DNA of 64,000 nucleotides from an uncultured Bacteroidia bacterium (GTDB lineage: Bacteria > Bacteroidota > Bacteroidia > Bacteroidales > Prolixibacteraceae). Of this stretch, positions 35,058-45,186 are shown piece after piece. The notes under the pieces were generated by a model. The model saw only the letters and a program-made list of their open reading frames with translations. It made no database searches and was not told the origin of the DNA. The translations under genes were made by a program, and so were the position numbers. The DNA lies in contig CAIVMQ010000029.1 in NCBI GenBank assembly GCA_903907075.1, positions 87,102 to 151,101 on the forward strand. The letters are read 5' to 3'. How positions within the stretch are numbered: position 1 is the stretch's first letter; each line of letters opens with the position of its first letter.

Positions 35058-36698
35058 TTATTCATCCTTCTCCGGCAGAAAATTCGAGTACATAAAATCT
35101 GTTGCCGGAACAAAAGTTTCTTTTAAAGTGCGGATAGAGACCCAACGAAGCAGGTTAAATACCGATCCTGCCTTATCGTTTGTTCCTGAACCCCGCGAAC
35201 CACCAAACGGTTGCTGTCCGACTACGGCACCTGTAGGTTTATCGTTGATATAAAAATTACCTGCTGCATTACCTAACCGCCTAGTGATGTGCTGAATGGC
35301 ATAGCGATCCTGCGCGAATACTGCTCCCGTAAGAGCATATGTTGAAGTAGTATCCACTAATGTTAAAGTCTCTTCAAGTTGATGATCGTCGTAAATAAAT
35401 ATGGTAACAATAGGACCAAACAACTCCTCTTTCATGGTGATATAGTCTGATTTACAAGCCAGAATAACAGTTGGCTCGATAAAATATCCTTTTGATTTAT
35501 CGCAATTACCACCATAAAGTATTGTGGCATCGCTGTCGTCACGGGCTCTATCAATGAACCCTTTTAATTTATCAAACGAGGCCTCATCAATAACGGCATT
35601 GATAAAATTAGTAAAATCCTCAGGCGGTCCCATTTTCAACCTTTTTAATTGTAAAAGAGTATAACCCCAGGTCTCTTCCCATATTGATGATGGAACATAA
35701 ACACGGGAGGCGGCAGAACATTTCTGTCCTTGATATTCAAATGATCCCCTTACGATGGCCGTTGCCAGCGCTTTGACATCAGCAGATGGATGGGCAAAAA
35801 TAAAGTCTTTACCCCCCGTTTCACCAACTATTCGTGGGTATGATTTATAGTTGCAAAGATTGGCCCCAATAGTCTGCCAGATAGCTTGAAAGACCTCTGT
35901 GGAGCCGGTAAAGTGAATCCCAGCAAAGCTAGGATGGTTAAATATGACCTTTCCTGCGGCAGACCCTGAAACATAAACAAGGTTAATCACGCCATCGGGA
36001 AGGCCGGCTTCTTTGAGGATCTCCATGATTATTGCGGCGGAATAAACCGCAGCTTTTGACGGTTTCCAAACGCACACATTTCCCATCATTACAGGAGCCA
36101 CAGGAAGGTTACCGGCGATCGAGGTAAAATTAAATGGAGTAAGGGCAAAAACAAAACCTTCGAGAGGTCTAAATTCATTATAATTCCACATCCCAGGATT
36201 CGAATCGGGCTGCATCTGATAGATCTGAGCCATACACTTCACACCAAACCGATAGAAATCGGCCAATTCACAGGCTGCATCAATCTCGGCCTGATAGGCA
36301 TTTTTAGACTGCCCCAGCATAGTGGCCGCATTTATTTTAGCTCGGTATGGGCCGGCAAGCAGATCTGCAGCTTTTAAAAAGATGGAGGCCCTATGTTGCC
36401 AGCTTAAATCAGACCATGCAGTGCGTGCTTTTAACGCTTCTTCAATAGCCTGGCTAACATCGCCCTCATCGCCCTGATAATAATACCCAAGCAAATGACT
36501 TAATTCATGAGGTGGACGAATTTCAATTTTTGTTTTGCTTTTTACCTCCCGACCTCCAATAAGCATAGGCAATTCGACTACCGTTGATCGCATCTCAGCG
36601 ATCATTGATTTTAACACCATTCGTTCTGAAGAACCTGGATGATAACTTTTTACCGGCTCATTTATTGGATCCGGAACATTGAAAAATCCTTTAGTCAT
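35058..36698 (-). CDS. pruA: L-glutamate gamma-semialdehyde dehydrogenase
   Basis: Oxidises glutamate semialdehyde (P5C) to glutamate with NAD, the second step of proline breakdown. From ATG 36698 (546 residues) the fold shows FALTPFNFTSIAGNLPVAP, FTGSTEVFQAIW, the active-site Glu near 293 in VGETGGKDF and the catalytic Cys near 327 in EYQGQKCSAASRVY. The C-terminal block is QQPFGGSRGSGTNDKAG. A longer frame to 36758 adds 20 residues that do not resemble the family. Proline dehydrogenase is separate at 47225-48136, so PutA is split here and the two genes are 10 kb apart. Confidence 0.95.
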   Translation of the reverse strand: MTKGFFNVPDPINEPVKSYHPGSSERMVLKSMIAEMRSTVVELPMLIGGREVKSKTKIEIRPPHELSHLLGYYYQGDEGDVSQAIEEALKARTAWSDLSWQHRASIFLKAADLLAGPYRAKINAATMLGQSKNAYQAEIDAACELADFYRFGVKCMAQIYQMQPDSNPGMWNYNEFRPLEGFVFALTPFNFTSIAGNLPVAPVMMGNVCVWKPSKAAVYSAAIIMEILKEAGLPDGVINLVYVSGSAAGKVIFNHPSFAGIHFTGSTEVFQAIWQTIGANLCNYKSYPRIVGETGGKDFIFAHPSADVKALATAIVRGSFEYQGQKCSAASRVYVPSSIWEETWGYTLLQLKRLKMGPPEDFTNFINAVIDEASFDKLKGFIDRARDDSDATILYGGNCDKSKGYFIEPTVILACKSDYITMKEELFGPIVTIFIYDDHQLEETLTLVDTTSTYALTGAVFAQDRYAIQHITRRLGNAAGNFYINDKPTGAVVGQQPFGGSRGSGTNDKAGSVFNLLRWVSIRTLKETFVPATDFMYSNFLPEKDE

Positions 36699-37230
36699 GA
36701 GATTTAGCTTTAAATTTAAAACCTGATCTGATAATCCCAAATGGTAACTAAAGAACAAATCTAAAGGTTTGTGAACTTAAATTTGCTAATAAATATCATC
36801 TTTTACTTTTAACTTACCTCAAATTAAGTAACTATACGTAGATATACAACACAGAATCACAAACATCTTACTCAATAGCAGCTAGATTACGTTTAATTCG
36901 AAGGTTTTAATATGTACTTGCAAAAGTAAAAAACAGCTCATTCTAAAGATGTCGGTTAAACCTTTTGAATAAAACGGCATCTAAACCATTAATTCAAAAT
37001 AACCCATCGGCAGCCTCAGAATCAAAGGAATGCCATAGTTGAAAAAACCTTTTGAATAGCACCAAAGGCACATTTATAAGTGATTCGATAAAGGCATTAG
37101 TATCCTTTTAATGAAATAAAAGATTTTCAAATGATCGGTTTTTTTGATAGTTTAATTAATGTTATATTTTTGCACTCCTCAACTTTGATCAAGTAGAGAA
37201 ATGCAGTAATCTTTACCTGTTAACAATTCA
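36699..37230. other. Gene-free gap between pruA and an outer-membrane protein
   Basis: No gene is supported. Near its right end is a promoter for the outer-membrane protein (37143-37172). A minus-strand TACTTTTG at 36921-36928 may serve pruA. The word AAACCTTTTGAATA occurs twice (around 36958 and 37045), meaning unknown. Confidence 0.45.
37143..37172 (+). promoter_or_regulatory. Promoter of the outer-membrane protein gene
   Basis: TTTG (37143-37146), 18 bases, then TATTTTTG (37165-37172): an almost ideal Bacteroidota promoter. The leader to ATG 37231 is about 50 bases. Confidence 0.7.
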
Positions 37231-39744
37231 ATGAAGCAATTTATTTTTCTCTTTTTAATCGTTCTAATCGCGGTTGTACTCAATAATAAAAACACCTTTG
37301 CACAAGGATATCCGCATCCGGAAATAGGAAATAGCATCCCCAAAGAGGCACAAATTACCGGAGTAATAACGGATGGGACAAGTAATCAAATTATCCCATA
37401 CGCTAGTGTAGCAGTCTATAAATCGAATGATTCCACCTTGGTTGCCGGGGTGTTAAGTAAAGATGATGGCAGCTTTAATGCAGAAAAACTTCCCTATGGC
37501 AAATATTTTCTAGTGGTCACCTTTGTGGGATATAAGAAGCATATGGTAAGTGATATCCTGATGAACCCCACAAAAAAGATTGCGGCCCTGGGCGCTGTGA
37601 AGGTAAATACCACCTCCACAGTTCTAAAGACAGTTGAGGTAGTTGGAAATGTTGCTCCCGTATCGTATCAAATAGACAAAAAGGTTATTAATATAGCACA
37701 AAGCATCACCGCTGCCGGGGGAACATTAGCTGAAGCCCTTCAAACAGCACCATCGGTACAAACAGATATTGAAGGGAATATTACCCTACGCGGAAGTTCT
37801 AATTTCACAGTACTTATCGATGGCAGGCCATCGCCGATTGCAGGTAGCGAGGCGCTACAGCAAATACCGGCTAATCTGGTTCAGAATGTGGAGATTATCA
37901 CCAATCCTGGTGCTAAATATGAAGCTGAAGGGAATGCCGGAATCGTAAATGTTGTGATGAAGAAACAAAAAGTACAAGGATCGAGCGGGATCTTCAATCT
38001 CACAGGCGGGACAGGAAATAAATATACAGCTAATGCAAGTTTGAATTATAAAATTTCAAAATTTAATTTTACCCTTGGCAGCGACTACACCGACAACCAC
38101 TCCACATTCAAAAATTTCACGAACTCACGCAGTGTGTTAAACAGCTCTCCTTCTTGGATAAAGAATCAGGAAGTGGATGGAACAGGTGATATGCATCGCA
38201 CCGGTAAAGGATTAAATTTAGGAATTGATTATACCATTAATGATAAAAATTCGCTCATATTTACCGGAAGCATCGGTCGTCGATCATTTGGCCGATCGAT
38301 ATCCTCATTTTATCATGACGACTATTTCCTGGGAGATAATACGCCGACAACTTTTTATTACCTAGACAGCTCAACCCCCGAATTTGCAAAGAATTATGAG
38401 AGTCTAAATCTCGATTACGTGCTAAAATTGGATAATAACGGACAAAAACTTACTGCATCGGCCTATTTTAATGGTGGACCAAACAAAAATCATGGAGCAC
38501 TGCATGTCGATACGACAAATGTAAATGGGTTATCTTTAAACAAAGAATTACTAGAGCAGAATTCGATCCAAAAATCACAGGAGAACGACCTGCGTACGAA
38601 AGCCGATTATGAAATTCCAATTGGGAAAACAGGGAAGTTTGGGGCAGGCTACCAAGGGCGATATATCAATAATGACGGGGAATATCATCTTCAAAATTAT
38701 ATCGGGACTAGCTGGATTGAGGATAATTCACAAAAAGACAAGCTTAACTTTAAGGATCAGTTTCATGCCGGCTATGTAACGCTAACAAATTCAATGCCAC
38801 TATTCAACTATCAATTAGGTCTCCGAACGGAATATGAAGACCGTATTCTTAATCAGCAGATTCAAAAAAAGTCTTATAAAGTGAACCGGTTCGATCTTTT
38901 TCCTACGGTTCACCTTACCAAGCAGTTGCCGCAGAAATTTCAGGTCCAGGCAAGTTACACTCGACGCACCAGCAGGCCGCAGCAGTGGAATATCAACCCT
39001 TTCGTTGTCCATATTGATCCTCAATCAATCAGGAAGGGAAACCCGGGGTTACTTCCTGAGTTTACGAATTCGTTTGAGTTAAACATAGAGAAAAAGCTTT
39101 CGGAAGCTTCTCTGTTATCGCTCGAGGGTTTTATGAGACAAACCGATAATCTCATCGAGCAGGTCAGTTACTTTGATCAGCCGACACAGATAACCACAAA
39201 TACATTTGACAATATAGATCATGATCGATCGGTAGGTGCCGAGTTTATGGCTAATTTAGAATTGTACAAATGGTTTAACCTCAACAGTTCTGTGAGTCTG
39301 TATAATTACGAGTTATTTGGAAGCACCTTAACTCCTGGAATTTCAGCAAGTACAACTAGCTGGGATTTGCATATCAATCCGACACTCCATGTGGGTAAGA
39401 AGACGACTATTCAGCTGATGTATATGTATAATTCCCCTTCGATCACCTCGCAGGGAACCCGTTCAGGATTTTACTTCACCTCATTGGGTATCAAGCAATC
39501 AATTCTTAAGAATAAAGGAACGCTGTCGTTGCAGGCTCGCAATTTAATTGGGAATATGAGCATGAGCTCTACGACAAAAAGTCCAAATCAATATAGGTCC
39601 GGCAGGTTTGAGCACGAATTAAACACGATGATGTTAACATTCAGCTACAGGATTAATAATTACCGGACAAAGCAGAGTGGTCGAGGACAGGATGATTCGG
39701 GTGGAGGAAGCAGAGAATCGGATATTGAAGGGGGTGGATTCTAA
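37231..39744 (+). CDS. Outer-membrane beta-barrel family protein
   Basis: An 837-residue envelope protein: signal peptide (1-25, ending FAQ), a carboxypeptidase-regulatory-like beta domain (about 42-120, ITGVITDGTSNQIIPYASVAVYK), a TonB-plug-like domain (about 150-235, LRGSSNFTVLIDGRP), then an OMP_b-brl_3-type barrel. The C-terminus is a low-complexity glycine/serine/arginine tail (SGRGQDDSGGGSRESDIEGGG). It has no clear TonB box. Its cargo and function are unknown. The stop overlaps the convergent glycosyltransferase gene by 4 bases. Confidence 0.88.
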   Translation: MKQFIFLFLIVLIAVVLNNKNTFAQGYPHPEIGNSIPKEAQITGVITDGTSNQIIPYASVAVYKSNDSTLVAGVLSKDDGSFNAEKLPYGKYFLVVTFVGYKKHMVSDILMNPTKKIAALGAVKVNTTSTVLKTVEVVGNVAPVSYQIDKKVINIAQSITAAGGTLAEALQTAPSVQTDIEGNITLRGSSNFTVLIDGRPSPIAGSEALQQIPANLVQNVEIITNPGAKYEAEGNAGIVNVVMKKQKVQGSSGIFNLTGGTGNKYTANASLNYKISKFNFTLGSDYTDNHSTFKNFTNSRSVLNSSPSWIKNQEVDGTGDMHRTGKGLNLGIDYTINDKNSLIFTGSIGRRSFGRSISSFYHDDYFLGDNTPTTFYYLDSSTPEFAKNYESLNLDYVLKLDNNGQKLTASAYFNGGPNKNHGALHVDTTNVNGLSLNKELLEQNSIQKSQENDLRTKADYEIPIGKTGKFGAGYQGRYINNDGEYHLQNYIGTSWIEDNSQKDKLNFKDQFHAGYVTLTNSMPLFNYQLGLRTEYEDRILNQQIQKKSYKVNRFDLFPTVHLTKQLPQKFQVQASYTRRTSRPQQWNINPFVVHIDPQSIRKGNPGLLPEFTNSFELNIEKKLSEASLLSLEGFMRQTDNLIEQVSYFDQPTQITTNTFDNIDHDRSVGAEFMANLELYKWFNLNSSVSLYNYELFGSTLTPGISASTTSWDLHINPTLHVGKKTTIQLMYMYNSPSITSQGTRSGFYFTSLGIKQSILKNKGTLSLQARNLIGNMSMSSTTKSPNQYRSGRFEHELNTMMLTFSYRINNYRTKQSGRGQDDSGGGSRESDIEGGGF

Positions 39745-40775
39745 ATCTTAGGATAATTTATCGATCTATGGCTCAACCAAGTGGGTGAGGTTAGCCGCCG
39801 AGTATAATAACCAGTAAGCCGAAAATAGGAGTTCGCAGTGGCAAAGAGACCATTTACGAAAAAAAGAGAAAGTCCTATTAATGCAGGAATGAATCCGAAA
39901 AGCAGGTTATTAATAACTAAGAAGAGGTGCATCATTGAGGCCTTAAATCCAACTTCATGCTTTGAGATATAAACGTGACGCGAGATATTCACTTCACTCT
40001 TGGTCAATGCAGTTACTTTCCTATTGATCCGGGATGAGCCTCCATGGTTATGCTCCACGCAGCATCTCTTAATTAAAACGATCTCACCTCCCAGCATTCC
40101 GGCACGTTTACATAGATCGACATCCTCAAAATACATCCAGTAATCTTCATCCCATCCTGCTAAAGCATTGAGACTATCCCGAAGGATCATTATTACTGAG
40201 CCTGATACCCATTCGGGATAAATAAAGTCGTCGGTCTCACTAACATTTTTAAGAGGTTTCCATAACCCAATTTTCCCCAAACCCCTGAGCCATCCGGTAA
40301 GAGTTAGTGGGGTAGGGAAATGGCCATACGGTCTCTCATGAGAACCATCTTCGCGAACCTGTCGACATGAGACAATAGAAAATAATTTTCGCCTACGTAT
40401 CTCATCAAGGAGTACAAAGATAGCGTCTGCGGTGATCACCGTATCTGGGTTTAAAAATAACAAACAATCTCCAATGGTATACTTAACTCCAAGATTACAC
40501 CCATTAGAGAACCCATTATTTCCACTGTTTTTCACAAATAAAAACGTAGGAAAGCGTTCTTGAAATAGATCTATTAAACCGTCGTTAGAGTTATTATCGA
40601 CGATAACAACTTCGAAGGAGAAGCGGCTATCGTCGATATTAGCTAATGAATCAAGACATTGAGAGAGTCTGGTCCACCCTCTGAAGTTTACGATTATGAT
40701 TGATAAGTCGGTCAATTTCTGATTTATTTTTGACTCCTTATTTCTTTTGTAACCATAGTTCTTCCATTGCTTCAA
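39741..40775 (-). CDS. GT2-family glycosyltransferase (start codon uncertain)
   Basis: A GT-A type glycosyltransferase, rhamnosyltransferase-like. The domain opens with LSIIIVNFRGWTRLSQCL, has the sugar-nucleotide Asp in VVIVDNNSNDG, the metal motif around LFLNPDTVI, and the acceptor-region motif DEDYWMYFEDVDLCKRAG. It ends with a C-terminal membrane helix. No ATG starts the frame: the only in-frame candidates are TTG 40775, which overlaps xylE by 38 bases, and TTG 40715, 23 bases past the xylE stop. An AGGAG lies just upstream of an ATA at residue 17. It is the last gene of the xyl run on this strand. Confidence 0.85.
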   Translation of the reverse strand: MKQWKNYGYKRNKESKINQKLTDLSIIIVNFRGWTRLSQCLDSLANIDDSRFSFEVVIVDNNSNDGLIDLFQERFPTFLFVKNSGNNGFSNGCNLGVKYTIGDCLLFLNPDTVITADAIFVLLDEIRRRKLFSIVSCRQVREDGSHERPYGHFPTPLTLTGWLRGLGKIGLWKPLKNVSETDDFIYPEWVSGSVIMILRDSLNALAGWDEDYWMYFEDVDLCKRAGMLGGEIVLIKRCCVEHNHGGSSRINRKVTALTKSEVNISRHVYISKHEVGFKASMMHLFLVINNLLFGFIPALIGLSLFFVNGLFATANSYFRLTGYYTRRLTSPTWLSHRSINYPKI

Positions 40776-42123
40776 GAGTCATCCCATTGGTTTCGGGAAC
40801 CAACTTCCAGATAAATACAAAGGAGAGAATACTCATGGCACTATAAAACCAATAGGTTATTCCACCACTAAACTCCATCATAGCCGGATAGGTTGAAGAG
40901 ATAAAATAGTTAGCAGCCCATTGCGCTGCAACAGCAATTGCAATAGCACGGCCTCTGATCTTATTGGGAAAAATCTCAGATATAAGAACCCAGCATACAG
41001 GTCCCCACGACATCATAAACGAGGCGGTATAAATAATAATAAACACCAAGGTACTAATGCCAATGATCTTCATAAAGGCTAACACCCCGATAGCAAACAT
41101 TCCTATAGCCATTCCTACCGAGCCGATCATCAACAATGGTTTGCGACCATGTTTGTCAACTAAGAATACAGCAAGAACTGAAAATAGGACATTAACAAAG
41201 CCCATTACCACGGTTTGAAGCATCGAGGCATCTTTACCTGAGCCCATACTCTCAAAAATACGAGGGGCATAGTAAAGGGCTACGTTAATCCCTACAAATT
41301 GCTGAAACACGCTTAATAATATACCAATAACGACAACTAACTTCCCATAAGCAAAAAGCTTGGCGGAGGAGGCCTCCACCGATTTCTTTATTTCGATTAG
41401 AATAATGGCGGCTTTTGCTTTACCATTAATCTTAGTCAGGATGGCCATCGCCTGATCATGATGATTATTGAGTGCCAGATACCGGGGTGTTTCTGGAACA
41501 AAAAATAATAAAGCTGCAAAAATTGCAGAAGGAACAGCTGCAGAGGTAAACATCCATCGCCATCCAATGCTATTTATCCACTCTATTGTTTGTCCATGGG
41601 CAATACCATAATTAACAAAATAGACGACCAGCATTCCGGCGACAATAGCAATCTGATTCAAAGAGACCAACCGACCCCTAATATTGGCCGGCGCAATTTC
41701 GCCGATATACATTGGACAAACAGCAGAAGCTATACCAACACCTATACCGCCAATGATCCGGTAGAAGTTAAACATAAATAATAGCCCCATCGTTGGAGCA
41801 CCCTTGGTAAAGAAGAATGTTTCAGGCCACCCTGATCCTATGGATGAGAAGAAGAATAAGAATGCAGCAATCATCAATGAATTTTTTCTTCCAAGTTTGG
41901 AAGCCAATAATCCAGAGATCATCCCTCCAATAATACAACCAATCAAGGCGCTGGATATTGTAGCGCCATGGGCCAATGAGCCAAGTCCAAGTCCTGTAAT
42001 CAGATAGGCTTGAATAGACTTTTCTGCACCTGAAATAACTGCAGTATCGTATCCAAATAAGAGTCCGCCCAGGGTTGCAACCAAAGTTATCCCAACAACG
42101 TAGAACGAGTTATGCTCCTTCAT
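40738..42123 (-). CDS. Sugar porter MFS (xylose-type proton symporter)
   Basis: A 12-helix sugar/proton symporter of the MFS sugar-porter family. Helix 1 has LLFGYDTAVISGA, loop 2-3 has SKLGRKNSL, and the loop after helix 6 has PETPRYLALNNH. Helix 7 has QQFVGINVALYYAPRIF, and the C-terminal part has PETNGMTLEAMEEL. Lying 4 bases after xylA, it probably carries xylose, like XylE. Length 461 residues. Confidence 0.9.
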   Translation of the reverse strand: MKEHNSFYVVGITLVATLGGLLFGYDTAVISGAEKSIQAYLITGLGLGSLAHGATISSALIGCIIGGMISGLLASKLGRKNSLMIAAFLFFFSSIGSGWPETFFFTKGAPTMGLLFMFNFYRIIGGIGVGIASAVCPMYIGEIAPANIRGRLVSLNQIAIVAGMLVVYFVNYGIAHGQTIEWINSIGWRWMFTSAAVPSAIFAALLFFVPETPRYLALNNHHDQAMAILTKINGKAKAAIILIEIKKSVEASSAKLFAYGKLVVVIGILLSVFQQFVGINVALYYAPRIFESMGSGKDASMLQTVVMGFVNVLFSVLAVFLVDKHGRKPLLMIGSVGMAIGMFAIGVLAFMKIIGISTLVFIIIYTASFMMSWGPVCWVLISEIFPNKIRGRAIAIAVAAQWAANYFISSTYPAMMEFSGGITYWFYSAMSILSFVFIWKLVPETNGMTLEAMEELWLQKK

Positions 42124-42127
42124 CTGA

Positions 42128-43453
42128 TTAAATATAGAAATTAATCAGCTGTTCGAATTTCTCTTGTTTTCCACTTATTTGTAATGGTTCGCCAAGATCG
42201 GAAGCGATTTCGCGAAGATCTTCAAATTTAAGTTTTCCGGCTTCAAAATCGGCACCTTTACCTGAGTCATAAGAGCTGTAACGCTCTTTTCTTAGTTTGA
42301 GGTAATCCGATTCCTTGAGTACCTTATCAGCTACAACCAATGCCCGGGCAAAAACATCCATACCCGATACATGGGCAATAAAAATATCTTCCAGATCAGA
42401 AGATGTACGACGTGTTTTTGCGTCAAAATTAATCCCTCCATTAACGAATCCACCGGCCTGTATGATCTCTATCATCGCTTCAGTAACTTCATAGATACTT
42501 GTAGGGAACTCATCGGTATCCCATCCATTTTGATAGTCACCTTTATTGGCATCAATAGAACCGAAGACCCCTGCATCTGTTGCCATCCGTAGCTCATGAG
42601 AAAAGGTATGTCCAGCAAGAGTAGCATGATTGACCTCTATATTCATTCTAAAATCTTTCTCAAGACCAAAATGGCGAAGGAACCCAATAACCGTTTGGGT
42701 ATCGTAATCGTATTGGTGTTTTGTAGGCTCCATAGGTTTAGGTTCGATTAGGAATGTACCATTAAACCCTTGTTTACGACCATAATCACGGGCCATCTGA
42801 AGAAATCGGCCAAGATGTTCGATCTCCCTTTTTGTATTGGTATTATGAAGGGTCATATATCCTTCGCGACCTCCCCAGAAAACATAATTGGTGCCACCCA
42901 GTGCAATGGTTGCATCGATGGCATTTTTCACCTGTACGGCAGCATTGGCTAAGGCAGTAAAATCAGGGTTTGTTGAGGCTCCATTCATATAGCGACGATT
43001 TGAGAATACATTAGCCGTTCCCCAAAGCAACTCAACGCCCGACACTTTTTGCATCTGCTGCATTACAGGGATGATTTGACTCATTCGCTTCTCAATCTGG
43101 AATACAGAACCATCACCAACGATATCGGTATCGTGAAAGCAATAGAATGAAGCACCGATCTTGGTAATAAATTCAAAGGCTGCATCCAGCTTGTTATATG
43201 CTGCTTCCATAGGATCAGGAGAACCTACCCATGGAAAGCTTTTTGTTCCTGGTCCAAATGGATCACCACCATCGCCGCAGAAAGTATGCCAGTAAGCTAC
43301 TGCAAAACGCAAATGCTCCTTCATACTCTTTCCATTAATCATTCGGGTTTCGTCATACCATTTAAAGGCCAATGGGTTTCTTGATTCAACACCTTCAAAT
43401 TTAATCTTCCCTATACCCGGAAAATATTCCTTATTTCCAATCAGTGCATCCAT
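42128..43453 (-). CDS. xylA: Xylose isomerase
   Basis: Interconverts D-xylose and D-xylulose with two divalent metals. Its 441 residues fit class II. The active-site His and Asp lie in [15 protein letters not shown], and the metal and sugar ligands lie in [35 protein letters not shown] and [20 protein letters not shown]. The gene is the second of the xylose run (xylB first) and is 4 bases from the symporter. Confidence 0.97.
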   Translation of the reverse strand: MDALIGNKEYFPGIGKIKFEGVESRNPLAFKWYDETRMINGKSMKEHLRFAVAYWHTFCGDGGDPFGPGTKSFPWVGSPDPMEAAYNKLDAAFEFITKIGASFYCFHDTDIVGDGSVFQIEKRMSQIIPVMQQMQKVSGVELLWGTANVFSNRRYMNGASTNPDFTALANAAVQVKNAIDATIALGGTNYVFWGGREGYMTLHNTNTKREIEHLGRFLQMARDYGRKQGFNGTFLIEPKPMEPTKHQYDYDTQTVIGFLRHFGLEKDFRMNIEVNHATLAGHTFSHELRMATDAGVFGSIDANKGDYQNGWDTDEFPTSIYEVTEAMIEIIQAGGFVNGGINFDAKTRRTSSDLEDIFIAHVSGMDVFARALVVADKVLKESDYLKLRKERYSSYDSGKGADFEAGKLKFEDLREIASDLGEPLQISGKQEKFEQLINFYI

Positions 43454-43642
43454 AACTATTTAATTTATTTTGTCTAAAATATTACAATTATCTGTATTTC
43501 AATATTATACTCGCCGAATAAAAAATCTTCTGCATCGCAATCAGCAGCTTAATGAAATCCCATGACAGTCAATTATTAAGCTGGCAGACCCATTAATTTA
43601 AATCTGATTGCGAAAAATAACAATAAAACCCCGTATACCAAT

Positions 43643-45133
43643 CTACTGGTGTAAAAATCTAGTTAGATTACTCTCCCATCGTTGATATGCTTCGCGAATT
43701 GCAGGTATCGCCTTTGAATCAGGTTCAACAATGCCGAGTTTTTTTAATCCGGAAAATGCATCTGCAAACGAGGGATAATATCCTACGCCAACGCCAGCCC
43801 CACGAGCGGCTCCTGCTGCACCATCGGTATTGTATAATTCTATCGTTACGCCGGCGATATTGGCAAGGGTTTGACGAAAAACAGGACTTAAGAACATATT
43901 CGCTTTCCCGGCCCGGATAACCTTTGCTTCAATACCGATTTGGTTAAGTATATCCATCCCATATTTAAAGGAAAAGACAATCCCTTCCTGAGCGGCACGG
44001 AATAAATGGTTTTGCGTATGTCTATTAAAATCAAGTCCACAGATTTGAGCTCCGATATTACGATTTCCAAGTACACGTTCAGCACCATTTCCAAAAGGGA
44101 GCATTGAGATCCCTTCTGATCCTGCAGGAACAGTTTCGGCAAGATCATTCATCTGCTCATAAGAATAACTTTTATTGCCTGCATTTTTATTCATCCAGGA
44201 ATTAAGAATTCCGGTACCGTTTATACAGAGCAAAACACCCAAACGGACGGCTCCTGCAGCGTGATTGACATGAGCAAAGGTATTAACCCGTGATTGAGGA
44301 TCATATTTCACCTCTTCACTTACACCATAGACAACACCCGAGGTTCCGGCAGTGGCGGCTATTTCGCCAGGATTAAGAACATTAAGGGAGAGTGCATTAT
44401 TGGGCTGGTCGCCTGCTCTGTAAGCTATTGGAGTTCCAGATTTTAATCCAAGTTCGGCAGCTATTTCTGCAGACACATGCCCCTGGATGCCAAAAGTATC
44501 AACCAGTTCTGGAATCAAAGTCGGATTAAATCCATAGTAATCAAGGATTAGATCCGATACCCCGTTTTTGTGAAAATCCCAGAATATTCCTTCCGACAAT
44601 CCGGAAGCAGTGGTTCTCACCTCGCCAGTCAGGCGCATCGCGATATAGTCGCCAGGCAACATAATCTTATCAATCTTTTCGTAAAGCGCAGGTTCATTCT
44701 CTTTTACCCACCTGAGCTTAGAGGCTGTAAAATTTCCAGGTGAATTTAGTAAAGTACGAAGGCATGGTTCATTCCCAATATCTCGAAATGCTTTATTGCC
44801 GATCTCCGTAGCCCGACTATCGCACCAAATTATGGAAGGTCGCAAAACCTGTTGCGCTTTATCTACAATAACCAATCCATGCATCTGATACGATATTCCG
44901 ATTGCTAATATCTCTTTTCCGGAGATATTAGATAGCGAGAGCGCCTCCCGGATCGCAAGTTTAAGATTATCCCACCAAAGCTCGGGATGCTGTTCGGCCC
45001 AACCTGAGTGGTTGGCAACAATGGTCATTTCACTCTTTGGAAAAAATGAAGATCCTGCAATTTCACCAGTCTCACCATTGAGGATAGAAGCTTTTACAGA
45101 AGAGCTTCCGATGTCAATTCCTAATAAATACAT
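43643..45133 (-). CDS. xylB: Xylulokinase
   Basis: Phosphorylates D-xylulose to xylulose 5-phosphate. FGGY-family domains: LLGIDIGSSSVKASILNGE (phosphate 1), GISYQMHGLVIVD, the catalytic Asp in AYRAGDQPNNALS, and the adenosine motif GNMFLSP-like AGKANMFLSPVFRQTLANIAGV in the C-terminal half. Its 496-residue length is normal. It comes first in the run on this strand, 189 bases before xylA; that gap holds no clear promoter match. Confidence 0.95.
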   Translation of the reverse strand: MYLLGIDIGSSSVKASILNGETGEIAGSSFFPKSEMTIVANHSGWAEQHPELWWDNLKLAIREALSLSNISGKEILAIGISYQMHGLVIVDKAQQVLRPSIIWCDSRATEIGNKAFRDIGNEPCLRTLLNSPGNFTASKLRWVKENEPALYEKIDKIMLPGDYIAMRLTGEVRTTASGLSEGIFWDFHKNGVSDLILDYYGFNPTLIPELVDTFGIQGHVSAEIAAELGLKSGTPIAYRAGDQPNNALSLNVLNPGEIAATAGTSGVVYGVSEEVKYDPQSRVNTFAHVNHAAGAVRLGVLLCINGTGILNSWMNKNAGNKSYSYEQMNDLAETVPAGSEGISMLPFGNGAERVLGNRNIGAQICGLDFNRHTQNHLFRAAQEGIVFSFKYGMDILNQIGIEAKVIRAGKANMFLSPVFRQTLANIAGVTIELYNTDGAAGAARGAGVGVGYYPSFADAFSGLKKLGIVEPDSKAIPAIREAYQRWESNLTRFLHQ

Positions 45134-45186
45134 ATCGCTTAAACGTTGAGTAATGATATAAAATAAATTCGGTGTTACCCGTGATA

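Noticed and set aside
36699..36758. Longer start of pruA at 36758
   Set aside because: The added 20 residues do not match the family, and ATG 36698 gives the usual N-terminus.
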